NCBI RefSeq assembly: GCF_008801475.1
Contig: NZ_VZPP01000003.1
Location: 62,001 to 126,000, forward strand
Source of the DNA: Pseudomonas moorei
Lineage (GTDB): Bacteria; Pseudomonadota; Gammaproteobacteria; Pseudomonadales; Pseudomonadaceae
Direction: 5' to 3'
DNA: 64,000 bases
Each line of letters begins with the position of its first letter. Position 1 is the stretch's first letter. The notes beneath the pieces were generated by a model, which saw only the letters and a list, made by a program, of their open reading frames with translations, ran no database searches and was not told where the DNA came from. Position numbers and translations under genes: made by a program. Positions 54,526-62,855 of this stretch are shown here, one piece after another.

Positions 54526-55179
54526 TTATCCTTTTTTGCTCAAGGGCGGGTCGGGACGCTCGTCACGCGTCACCTCGCGATACCACAGTTCGTGGTGTTT
54601 CTTCGCCCAGGCGCGGCTGACCCAGCCATGCAGCATGGCGCTGACCGAGCCCTTGATCCAGATCCCGGCGTAGATGTGCACGATGATGCTCAGGATCAGC
54701 ACGAAACCGGCCAAGGCATGCAGCAACATCGCCCAACGGATCATGGTGATGCCGAAGTAGTCGCTGAAATACGCGCGCCAGATCACCAGACCGGTGAACA
54801 GCAGCCCGAACATGCACAGCAGTAAAGTCCAGAACAGCAGCTTCTGCCCGGGGTTGTACTTGCCGATGGGGGGCACGCCCTCCTCTTCGTTTTTCATCAC
54901 CCGGTCAATACGCTTGAGCCACAAGCGGTCATTGGCAATGAAGTAATTGGCGCGCCAGAAGCGCACCACCAGCCCGAGGAACAACAGAAACATCAACACG
55001 CCCATGAACGGGTGCAGGATGCGTGTCCAGGGACCGCCGCCAAACAGGTTGCTCAGCCAGAACAGCGCCGGGTGGAACAACGCCAGCCCGGACAGCCCGG
55101 CCATGAAAAACAGGATCGCCACCAGCCAGTGGTTGGTGCGCTGGTTGGCGGTATAGCGAAGGATCTCTTTGCGGATCAT
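54526..55179 (-). CDS. fdoI: formate dehydrogenase cytochrome b556 (gamma) subunit
   Basis: Inner-membrane di-haem subunit passing electrons from the iron-sulfur subunit to the quinone pool, 217 aa. Four hydrophobic spans are seen, with haem-ligand histidines such as His17 ('RTNHWLVA') and others in TM3/TM4. It matches the FdnI/FdoI family length of 211-218 aa. It overlaps the beta subunit gene as ATGA (55176-55179) and is followed at once by fdhE. Confidence 0.95.
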   Translation of the reverse strand: MIRKEILRYTANQRTNHWLVAILFFMAGLSGLALFHPALFWLSNLFGGGPWTRILHPFMGVLMFLLFLGLVVRFWRANYFIANDRLWLKRIDRVMKNEEEGVPPIGKYNPGQKLLFWTLLLCMFGLLFTGLVIWRAYFSDYFGITMIRWAMLLHALAGFVLILSIIVHIYAGIWIKGSVSAMLHGWVSRAWAKKHHELWYREVTRDERPDPPLSKKG

Positions 55180-56111
55180 GACCTGTTCTCCCGCTTCGGA
55201 TCATAGGTGTGCACCGACGGATCGACCTCGTGCACCGCCGGGTCATTGCCTGGCGGCAGTTCGTCCTCTTCGACGATCTGCGGGCCAACGCGCACGTAAT
55301 GGAAGAACCCGGCCAGCACCGCCGCGCCCATCGCCAGCAGCGCCAGGGGTTTGCTCACGCCTTTCCACAGGCCCACCAACGGACTGATCGCCGGGTCGGC
55401 GGGCAAGCCAGCGTAGAGCTTGGGCGTGTCGGCATGGTGCAGCACGTACATCACATGGGTGCCGCCGACGCCGGCGGGGTCGTACAGACCGGCCTGGTCA
55501 AAACCGCGACTCTTGAGGTCGACGATGCGCTCGGCAGCGTGCTCCTTCATGTCTTCCTTGGAGCCGAAGACGATGGCCCCGGTCGGACAGGTTTTCACGC
55601 AGGCCGGCTCCAGCCCTACGGCCACCCGGTCCGAACACAGGGTGCATTTGTAGGCCTTGTGATCCTTTTGCGAGATGCGCGGAATGTTGAACGGGCAACC
55701 CGTGATGCAGTAGCCGCAACCGATGCAGTGGTCCTGGTTGAAATCGACGATGCCGTTGGCGTGCTTGATGATCGCACCGGGGCTGGGGCATGCCGCCAGG
55801 CAACCGGGCTCGGCGCAGTGCATGCAGCCGTCCTTGCGAATCAACCATTCCAGGTTGCCGGCATCGTTTTCGTGCTCGGTGAAGCGCATCAGGGTCCAGG
55901 TTTCGGCGCTGAGGTCCTGCGGGTTGTCATAGGTGCCGTGGTTGTGGCCGACCTCGTCGCGCAGTTCGTTCCATTCCGAGCAGGCGACCTGGCAGGCCTT
56001 GCAGCCAATGCACTTGGTGGTGTCGATGAGCTTGGCGACTTCCTCCTGATTGCGCACCGAGGACGGTACGGTGGTGGTGGCCGAGCGGGCAATGATGTCT
56101 TGGCTGGCCAT
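55176..56111 (-). CDS. fdoH: formate dehydrogenase iron-sulfur (beta) subunit
   Basis: Carries four [4Fe-4S] clusters between the catalytic and cytochrome subunits, 311 aa. The cysteine clusters are visible as '[11 protein letters not shown]', '[13 protein letters not shown]', '[13 protein letters not shown]' and 'CTLCSDR...CVKTCPTG'. A C-terminal membrane anchor is at about 255-275 ('[18 protein letters not shown]'). The start is adjacent to the fdoG stop codon, with GGAG 10 nt upstream inside fdoG. It matches E. coli FdnH/FdoH in layout. Confidence 0.96.
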   Translation of the reverse strand: MASQDIIARSATTTVPSSVRNQEEVAKLIDTTKCIGCKACQVACSEWNELRDEVGHNHGTYDNPQDLSAETWTLMRFTEHENDAGNLEWLIRKDGCMHCAEPGCLAACPSPGAIIKHANGIVDFNQDHCIGCGYCITGCPFNIPRISQKDHKAYKCTLCSDRVAVGLEPACVKTCPTGAIVFGSKEDMKEHAAERIVDLKSRGFDQAGLYDPAGVGGTHVMYVLHHADTPKLYAGLPADPAISPLVGLWKGVSKPLALLAMGAAVLAGFFHYVRVGPQIVEEDELPPGNDPAVHEVDPSVHTYDPKRENRS

Positions 56112-59100
56112 TTAGATTTTCTCCACGTTGACCAGGAATGACTTGGATTCCGGGGTCTGGGTGTTGCCATCGCCGAGGAACGGCACCAGGGTGTTGGTCA
56201 GGTAACCGTGGCGCGTCAGGCCGGTGAAACCCCAGTGCAGCGGGATACCGATCTGGTGCACCACTTGATTGTTGACCTGCAACGGCCGAATCCGCTTGGT
56301 CACCACCGCCACTGCTTCAATATGCCCGCGCTTGCAGCTGACGCGCACACGGTCGCCGGCGACGATGCCTTTCTCCTTGGCCAGCACTTCGCCGATCTCG
56401 ACGAACTGCTCGGGCTGGGCAATCGCGTTGAGCTTGCAGTGCTTGCTCCAGAAGTGGAAATGCTCGGTCAGGCGGTAACTGGTGGCGGCGTACGGGTAAT
56501 CCTTGGCCACGCCGAGGGAGTCCCACACCGAGTCGAAGATCCGCGCCGCCGGGTTGCTGGTGGCTTTCTTGTTGTCCGGGTGCATCGGGTTGATGCCGAT
56601 GGGCGTTTCGAACGGCTCATAGTGCTCGGGGAACGGCCCTTCGTTCATCTTGTCGACGGCAAAGAACCGCGCCACGCCTTCGGGGTTCATGATGAACGGG
56701 TTCATCCCGGCTTCCGGCGGCACATCGGCCTTGTAGTCAGGCACGTCGGTGCCGCCCCAGGCTTTGCCGTTCCACCACACCAGGCGTTTTTTCGGATCCC
56801 AGGGTTTGCCTTGCACGTCAGCGGAGGCACGGTTGTAGAGAATCCGCCGGTTGGCCGGCCAGGCCCAGGCCCAGCCCTGATGTTGATGCATGCCGTATGG
56901 GTCGCTGTTATCGCGCCGGGCCATCTGGTTGCCCGCCTCGGTCCAGCTGCCGCAGAAAATCCAGCAGCCGGACGCCGTGCTGCCATCGTCCTTGAGCTGA
57001 GCGAAGCCGGCGAGTTGGGTATTGGCCTTGATAGCCGCGCCAGTGGCGTCGGTGAAGTCGGCGGTGGCGGAACCGTTGATTTCCTTCGCCAGTTCCTCCG
57101 GCGAAGGTTCGTCGGCGATCTTGTAGGGCCAGGACAGTTTGAGGATCGGGTCGGGGTATTTCCCGCCTTCGCTCTGATAGCGTTGGCGCAAGCGCAGGAA
57201 CAGCTCGCTCATGATGCGAATGTCGGTTTGCGCTTCACCAGGGCCATCGGCGCCTTTCCAGTGCCATTGCAACCAGCGGCTGCTGTTGACCAGCGAACCG
57301 TCTTCTTCGGCGAAGCAGGTGGTGGGCAGGCGAATCACTTCGGTCTGGATGTCGGCGCTCTTCACATCGTTGAACGGCCCGACGTTGCGCCAGAACTCCG
57401 AGGTCTCGGTGGCCAGCGGGTCCATCACCACCAGCCATTTGAGTCTGGCCAGCGCCGCCATCACCCGGTTCTTGTCGGGCAACGCGGCGATCGGATTGAA
57501 GCCCTGGCACATGTAGCCGTTGACCTTGCCCTGGCCCATCAGGTCGAACACCTTGAGGATGTCGTAGTTGGGAATGTCCAGCTTCGGCAGGTACTCGTAG
57601 CACCAGTTGTTCTCAGCCGTGGCGTTGGCGCCGTACCAGGCTTTCATCAGGCTGACGTGGAACTTGCCGTAGTTCTGCCAATAGGACAACTGCCCCGGCC
57701 GCAGCGGTTTTTGCGTGCGTTTGACGATGTAGGCGTTGTAATCCTGCTCGGCGTCACCCGGCAGCGTCAGGTAACCGGGCAACGAGTTGGACAAAAGACC
57801 GAGGTCGGTCAGCCCCTGGATGTTGGAGTGCCCGCGCAAGGCATTCACGCCCCCGCCCGGCATGCCGACGTTGCCCAGCAGCAATTGCACCATGGCGGCG
57901 CTGCGGATGATCTGCGAACCGATGGAGTGCTGGGTCCAGCCCAGGGCGTAGAGAATCGTCATGGTCTTGCCCGGTTGCGAGCAGGTGGCGATTTCTTCCC
58001 AGATCTTTTTCATGGCATCGACCGGCATGCCGCAAATCTGACTCGCCAGGTCGATGTTGTAGCGGCTGTAGTGCTGCTTCATCAGTTGATAGACGCAACG
58101 CGGGTCTTGCAGCGTCGGGTCGACCTTGGCAAAACCGTCCTCACCGAGCTCGTAACCCCAGCCGGACTTGTCGGTGTAGGCGCGTTTGGCGACGTCGTAG
58201 CCGCTGAAAATCCCGTCTTCGAAGCCATAGCCGGCTTTGACGATGAACGACACGTCGGTGTAATTGCGCACGTATTCGTGCTGGATCTTGTTCTCGGTCA
58301 GCAGGTAGTTGATCAACCCGCCCATGAAGGCGATGTCGGTGCCGGTGCGGATCGGCGCGTAATAGTCGGCCACCGAGGCCGTGCGGGTGAATCGCGGGTC
58401 GACCACGATCAGCCGCGCCTTGTTGTGCGCCTTGGCTTCGGTCACCCATTTGAAACCGCAAGGGTGCGCTTCTGCTGAGTTGCCGCCCATCACCAGAACC
58501 AGGTTCGCGTTGGCGATATCGGTCCAGGTATTGGTCATGGCGCCACGGCCATACGTCGGGGCAAGACTTGCCACCGTCGGGCCGTGTCAGACACGCGCCT
58601 GGTTATCAAACCCCAGCATGCCGAGACTGCGAATGACCTTGTGGGTGATGTAGCCCGCTTCATTGGACGCTGCCGAGGCCGCGAGGAAGCCGGTGGTCAG
58701 CCAGCGGTTCACCGTTTGCCCCTGGGCGTTTTTCTCGATGAAGTTGGCGTCGCGGTCGGCCTTCATCAGGTCGGCAATGCGATTGAGCGCGTCATCCCAG
58801 GACACCCGCGTCCATTCGCTGCTGCCGGGCTTGCGTACCTGCGGGTATTGCAGGCGACCGGGGCTGTGAATGAAGTCCAGCAGGCCTGCGCCTTTGGGGC
58901 ACAGGGTGCCGCGGTTGACCGGGTGGTCGGCGTCACCTTCGATGTGGATGATGCTTTGCGCGACATTCTTCGCCGCATCGCCCTGGCTGTACATGATCAC
59001 CCCACAGCCGACCGAGCAATACGGGCAGGTGTTGCGGGTTTCATGGGTGTGGGCGAGCTTGAAGTGGCGCACCTGTTCGGCAAAGGCTGGCGTCGGGGCC

Positions 59101-59177
59101 ATGCCCAACGCACCCAGGCTAGAGCCTGCAAGGCCGATACCGGCGACCTTGAAGAACTGACGACGGCTGAGGTCCAT
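56112..59177 (-). CDS. fdoG: formate dehydrogenase-O/N type alpha subunit, selenoprotein
   Basis: Catalytic molybdenum/tungsten bis-MGD subunit oxidising formate to CO2 on the periplasmic side, 1021 aa. An in-frame TGA (complement 58589-58587) codes for Sec197 in 'NQARV-U-HGPTVASLAPTYGR', the same position as Sec196 of E. coli FdnG. Without selenocysteine the gene would read as two pieces (196 aa and the rest). The N-terminus has a Tat signal (SRRQFFK). The [4Fe-4S] cysteines are in 'CPYCSVGCGV' and 'GTLCPKG'. A SECIS hairpin follows the TGA. The ATG has AGGAG 6 nt upstream. Confidence 0.95.
58544..58589 (-). promoter_or_regulatory. SECIS element and selenocysteine TGA of fdoG
   Basis: Directly after the TGA, CACGGCC pairs with GGCCGTG (58586-58580 with 58550-58544), and an inner stem GGCA/TGCC (within 58572-58560) closes the loop AGTCT on the minus strand. 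The loop resembles the E. coli fdn/fdh SECIS loop, in which a G-U pair is needed by SelB. Spacing from the TGA to the loop (about 20 nt) is typical for bacterial SECIS elements. Confidence 0.85.
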
Positions 59178-59198
59178 CGTGCACTCCTGATCAGTTGG

Positions 59199-59222
59199 AA
59201 ATCCGGTACTTTTCCCGGATTT
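59199..59222 (-). other. 8-bp stem-loop in the fdoG 5' leader
   Basis: AAATCCGG (59199-59206) pairs with CCGGATTT (59215-59222) around an 8-nt loop, 22 bp upstream of the fdoG start codon. It lies between the likely promoter and the ribosome site and may affect translation or mRNA stability. There is no T-run on the minus strand, so attenuation by termination is not indicated. Confidence 0.5.
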
Positions 59223-59338
59223 TTCACAACAAACATGGTTGCGGCAGACGGGCTGCCGACACTGAAACTCTAGTCAAGGCTGTCGAAATCGCGATGAAAC
59301 CCGACCGTCGGGCATTCTCGGGGGCGACGCGGTCACCT

Positions 59339-59419
59339 GTATGAGCGAGCCTGCTCGCGATGGTGAGTCAGTCAAGCGAGTGTCGACTGACACTCCATCG
59401 CGAGCAGGCTCGCTCCTAC
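59339..59419. repeat. inverted pair of REP elements (BIME) between fdoG and the patB-like gene
   Basis: The first copy, GTATGAGCGAGCCTGCTCGC from 59339, has one base changed from the usual GTAGGAGCG. The second is the reverse copy ending GCTCGCTCCTAC at 59419 (from 59396). The pair lies between the divergently transcribed fdoG (-) and C-S lyase (+) genes, so it is not a terminator here. An in-frame ATG in the first copy extends the C-S lyase frame and should not be used as the start. Confidence 0.9.
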
Positions 59420-59475
59420 AGGGGCTTGGCGCTTATCATGGCGCCATATCCAACCCAGCCTTGACGAGACTGCGC

Positions 59476-60630
59476 ATGACTTTCGATTTTGATCAGGTCT
59501 TCGACCGCCACAACACCGGCAGCACCAAATGGAGCCGCTACCCGGCCGACGTGCTGCCAATGTGGGTCGCCGACATGGATTTCGCCGCACCGCCGGTGAT
59601 CATCCAGGCCCTGCAAAAACGCCTGGAACACCCGATGGTCGGCTATAGCGTGGCCCCGGACGACTTGCGCGAGGCCATCGTGGCCGACCTGTGGAACAAA
59701 TACGCCTGGCGCGTGGAGCCCCAGGAACTGATCTTCCTGCCGGGCGTCGAGTCGGGCTTCAACATGGCGCTCAAGGCCCTGGTGCAACCGCAACAGAATG
59801 TCGTGGTGCAGGTGCCGAATTACCCGCCGCTGCGTCATGCCCCGGGCCATTGGGGATTGAACAAGGTCGAGCTGGGCTTCGAGGCGCAGCCTGATGGTAC
59901 CTACGCAACGCCGCTGACGACCTTGAGCCAGTCGCTGCAAGGTGGCGGCGCGCTGCTGTTGAGCAACCCGCACAACCCGCTGGGCAAAGCATTCCCGCGC
60001 GCCGAGTTGCAGGCCATTGCCGATATCTGCCTGGAGCACGACGCCTGGATCATCTCCGACGAAATTCACGCCGAGCTGTGTTACGACGGTCGCCAGCACA
60101 TTCCGATGGCGACGCTGAGCCCGCAAATCGCCCAGCGCACCATCACCCTGATGTCGGCCAGCAAGGCCTACAACATCGCCGGGCTGAAAACCTCGTTCAT
60201 GATCATTCAGGACCGCCACCTGCGTGAGCGCGTCAACCAGGCCCGTTGCGGCATGGTCGACAGCGTCAACCCCCTGGGCCTGGAAGCCACCCGCGTCGCC
60301 TACAGCGAAGCCGCGCCCTGGCTGAACGAACTCAAGGCCTACCTGCAAGGCAACCGCGATTACCTGGTCGAAGCCGTGCGCAGCCGCCTGCCGGGTATCA
60401 GCATGAACGTGCCGCAAAGCACCTACCTGGCCTGGCTCGATTGCTCGGCGCTGGGGCTGGACAACCCGCAGCAGTTTTTTCTCGAACAGGCCAAAGTCGG
60501 TTTGAGCGCCGGCCTGGACTTCGGCGATGACTGCCAACAGTTCGTGCGCCTGAACTTCGGCTGCCCGCGCTCATTGCTGGAAGAAGGCATCGCGCGGATG
60601 GAGCGCAGCTTGCGCAACCTCCGCGCCTGA
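59476..60630 (+). CDS. PatB/MalY-family PLP-dependent C-S lyase/aminotransferase
   Basis: Pyridoxal-phosphate enzyme of fold type I, 384 aa, usually a cystathionine beta-lyase-like C-S lyase. The PLP lysine is Lys230 in 'MSASKAYNIAGLK'. The substrate/cofactor features 'MWVADMDFAAPP', 'NPHNPLGK' and the C-terminal 'FVRLNFGCPRSLLEEGIARM' are in place. ATG 59476 is preferred because homologues begin at 'MTFDFDQVFDRHNTGSTKW' (part). The frame is open 45 codons upstream through the REP pair, but that is not coding. It stands alone between the fdo operon and the hybrid kinase. Confidence 0.92.
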   Translation: MTFDFDQVFDRHNTGSTKWSRYPADVLPMWVADMDFAAPPVIIQALQKRLEHPMVGYSVAPDDLREAIVADLWNKYAWRVEPQELIFLPGVESGFNMALKALVQPQQNVVVQVPNYPPLRHAPGHWGLNKVELGFEAQPDGTYATPLTTLSQSLQGGGALLLSNPHNPLGKAFPRAELQAIADICLEHDAWIISDEIHAELCYDGRQHIPMATLSPQIAQRTITLMSASKAYNIAGLKTSFMIIQDRHLRERVNQARCGMVDSVNPLGLEATRVAYSEAAPWLNELKAYLQGNRDYLVEAVRSRLPGISMNVPQSTYLAWLDCSALGLDNPQQFFLEQAKVGLSAGLDFGDDCQQFVRLNFGCPRSLLEEGIARMERSLRNLRA

Positions 60631-60667
60631 CACCGGCCCAGGAATTGCGTACCCGTGCACGGCCCAT

Positions 60668-60693
60668 TGCAGGAGCTAGCTTGCTCGCGATGG
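60668..60693. repeat. single degenerate REP copy
   Basis: TGCAGGAGCTAGCTTGCTCG (from 60668) continues CGATGG. It matches the REP core except for GAGC-TAGC instead of GAGCGAGC. No inverted partner is found in the 160 bp that follow. The rest of the 225-bp gap (60631-60855) shows no coding signal. Confidence 0.65.
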
Positions 60694-60855
60694 ACGTCAA
60701 CGATAACGCGTGTAACCAGACTGAACGCGGCGCGCGTGAGCTTTATTGCCTGGATCGCCGCACCGGGGTGCCGTGCTGCGGGCATTGGCACTCGCCTCGT
60801 GCTACCTGCGCGGGATGCCGGTGGCATCGGGTGGCTGACCCTGTCACCCGTTTGC

Positions 60856-62778
60856 TTACTTCATCGCCGAAGCAATCACTTCCACCAGGCTGAGTTGAGT
60901 AAAGGGTTTCGACAGCCTGGGCAGTTTGGTGGCGAATCCTTCCAGTCGCTCGGCATAACCGGTGGCCAGGATAATCGGTACGTTGGGGTCCAGTGTGCGG
61001 ATCGCATCCGCCAGTTGCGCACCACTCATCTGCGGCATGGCCATGTCGGTGATCACCAGGTCAATGCTCTGTTGCCCCGTAAACAATTCGAGTGCCTGGA
61101 CACCGGAGGTGGCGCTGATGACCCGATGCCCGAGGTCTTCGAGCAACAGGCAGGTGCTGGTCAGCACCAGGCTGTCGTCATCCACCACCAGGACGCACAG
61201 GCGTGGCACATCCGGCGCCACGGGTTTATCGGCAACCAGGTTGGCCGCCACGCTCTCGGTAGCGACGGGCAACCACAGTTCCGCCGTGGTGCCCTGATCT
61301 TTCTGGCTCTTGAGCACCAACCGTCCGCCCAATTGCGCGATACAGCCGTGGACCATCGACAACCCCAGCCCGGTGCCCTTGCCCAGTCCTTTGGTGGTGA
61401 AGAACGGGTCCATCGCTGACGCCAGCGTCGCCTCATCCATGCCTTCCCCGGTATCGGTGACACTCAGGCACACATAACGGCCGGCAGCCAGTGCCGGGCG
61501 GCTGCCCTTGTGGATCTCTTCGGTTCGCGTGCTGATGACGATCTTGCCACCATGGGGCATGGCATCACGGGCGTTGGTGGCCAGATTCAACACGGCCAGT
61601 TCAAGTTGGTTGACGTCGGCCATCACTGGCTCGACATCCGGAAGGAAACGCGTTTCCAATTCCACTGACGGCCCCAACGAACTGCGCAGCAGACCGGAGA
61701 TTCCCTGCACCAGGGCCGGTATCTCGACAGGTTCCGACTTCAGTTCCTGACGCCGTGCAAAAGCCAGCATGCGCTGGGTCAGGGAAACACCGCGCAAGGC
61801 ACCCTGGGTCGCGTTGTCCAGCAATCGCACGACTTTCGGGTCATCCGCCAGACGCTTGCGCACGATTTCCAGATTGCCAAGGATGACGGTCAACAAATTG
61901 TTGAAGTCGTGGGCGATGCCGCCGCTGAGTTGGCCGATGGCCTGCATTTTCTGCGCCTGGAACAGCGCTTCGCGGGTTTGCTCCAGCGTCTGCTGGGCGA
62001 GTGTCGATTCGGTGATGTCACGGGTGATCTTGGCGAAACCGAGCAAGGTACCGGTCTCGCCCCGGATCGGATCGACCACGACATGCGCCAGAAACCGTGT
62101 GCCGTCCTTGCGTACACGCCAGCCCTTGCTTTCGAATCGCCCTTCACGGGTCGCGGTGTCCAGGGTTCGCTGCGGCTCACCCGCCTCGCGGTCTTGCGGG
62201 GTATAGAACATCGAGAAATGCTCGCCGATCACTTCGCGGGGCAAATAGCCCTTGATGCGCTGCGCACCGAGATTCCAGTTGGTCACGCGTCCATCCGGGG
62301 CGAGCATGTAAATGGCATAGTCCGTGACGCTTTGCACCAGCAAGCGGAACTGCTGCTCGCTCTGCTTGAGGACTTCTTCAGCCATTTTGCGGTCGGTCAA
62401 ATCACGGGTGATCTTGGCAAATCCCAGCAATTTTCCCGAAGGATCGACAATCGGATCGATCACCACGTGGGACCAGAAGTGCGTGCCGTCCTTGCGTACG
62501 CGCCAGCCTTCGCCTTCGAATCGCCCTTCGTGAATCGCCGTGTCCAGCGCCCGTTGGGGCAAACCGGCACGGCGGTCCTCTTCGGTATAGAAGCGCGAAA
62601 AATGCTGGCCGAGGATTTCCGCCTCCTCGTACCCTTTGAAACGCTTGGCGCCGGCGTTCCAGCTGGTGATGATGCCGTCGGGGTCAATCATGTAGATCGC
62701 GTAGTCAATCACCGCATCGATCAACAGGCGGAAACGCTTGTCCTCGAAGGCGTCGGCTTTGCTTTGATCCTTGCTCAT
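60856..62778 (-). CDS. hybrid sensor histidine kinase with two PAS domains and C-terminal receiver
   Basis: Soluble hybrid kinase of 640 aa. PAS1 (about 15-135) and PAS2 (about 140-265) are near-duplicates ('DYAIYM' at both starts, 'GWRVRKDGT' at both ends). Next come HisKA with His290 ('GGIAHDFNN'), HATPase (N box 'LNLATNARDA', G box 'GKGTGLGLSM'), and a receiver domain with Asp578 ('DLVITDMAMPQ'). The frame is open 35 codons further 5' but ATG 62778 has GAGGG 6 nt upstream. The stop of the helicase gene is 77 bp before it on the same strand. The phosphorelay partner is not in the window. Confidence 0.93.
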   Translation of the reverse strand: MSKDQSKADAFEDKRFRLLIDAVIDYAIYMIDPDGIITSWNAGAKRFKGYEEAEILGQHFSRFYTEEDRRAGLPQRALDTAIHEGRFEGEGWRVRKDGTHFWSHVVIDPIVDPSGKLLGFAKITRDLTDRKMAEEVLKQSEQQFRLLVQSVTDYAIYMLAPDGRVTNWNLGAQRIKGYLPREVIGEHFSMFYTPQDREAGEPQRTLDTATREGRFESKGWRVRKDGTRFLAHVVVDPIRGETGTLLGFAKITRDITESTLAQQTLEQTREALFQAQKMQAIGQLSGGIAHDFNNLLTVILGNLEIVRKRLADDPKVVRLLDNATQGALRGVSLTQRMLAFARRQELKSEPVEIPALVQGISGLLRSSLGPSVELETRFLPDVEPVMADVNQLELAVLNLATNARDAMPHGGKIVISTRTEEIHKGSRPALAAGRYVCLSVTDTGEGMDEATLASAMDPFFTTKGLGKGTGLGLSMVHGCIAQLGGRLVLKSQKDQGTTAELWLPVATESVAANLVADKPVAPDVPRLCVLVVDDDSLVLTSTCLLLEDLGHRVISATSGVQALELFTGQQSIDLVITDMAMPQMSGAQLADAIRTLDPNVPIILATGYAERLEGFATKLPRLSKPFTQLSLVEVIASAMK

Positions 62779-62855
62779 TGGGCCCTCGGCACTGGTGTTT
62801 AACGGGAGTATGCGGCAAACCGGGCGTTTGGTGAGGCGAAAAAAGAGCAGGACCG

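Noticed and set aside
56208..58478. Long open frame (about 750 codons) on the plus strand opposite fdoG
   Set aside because: It mirrors the codon periodicity of the GC-rich fdoG gene. The product is rich in His, Gln, Arg and Val without any recognisable motif. The same kind of mirror frame occurs opposite most genes here (for example 19033-20730 and 22319-23596).
58574..58600. Apparent nonsense mutation or frameshift splitting the formate dehydrogenase alpha gene
   Set aside because: The TGA is at the conserved selenocysteine position, a SECIS hairpin follows, the frame continues without shift, and selA, selB and tRNA-Sec are adjacent. It is a selenoprotein, not a pseudogene.
59341..59475. 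Longer N-terminus for the PatB-like protein beginning in the REP pair
   Set aside because: The extension is translated from REP sequence and has no similarity to the family start. ATG 59476 fits homologue length.
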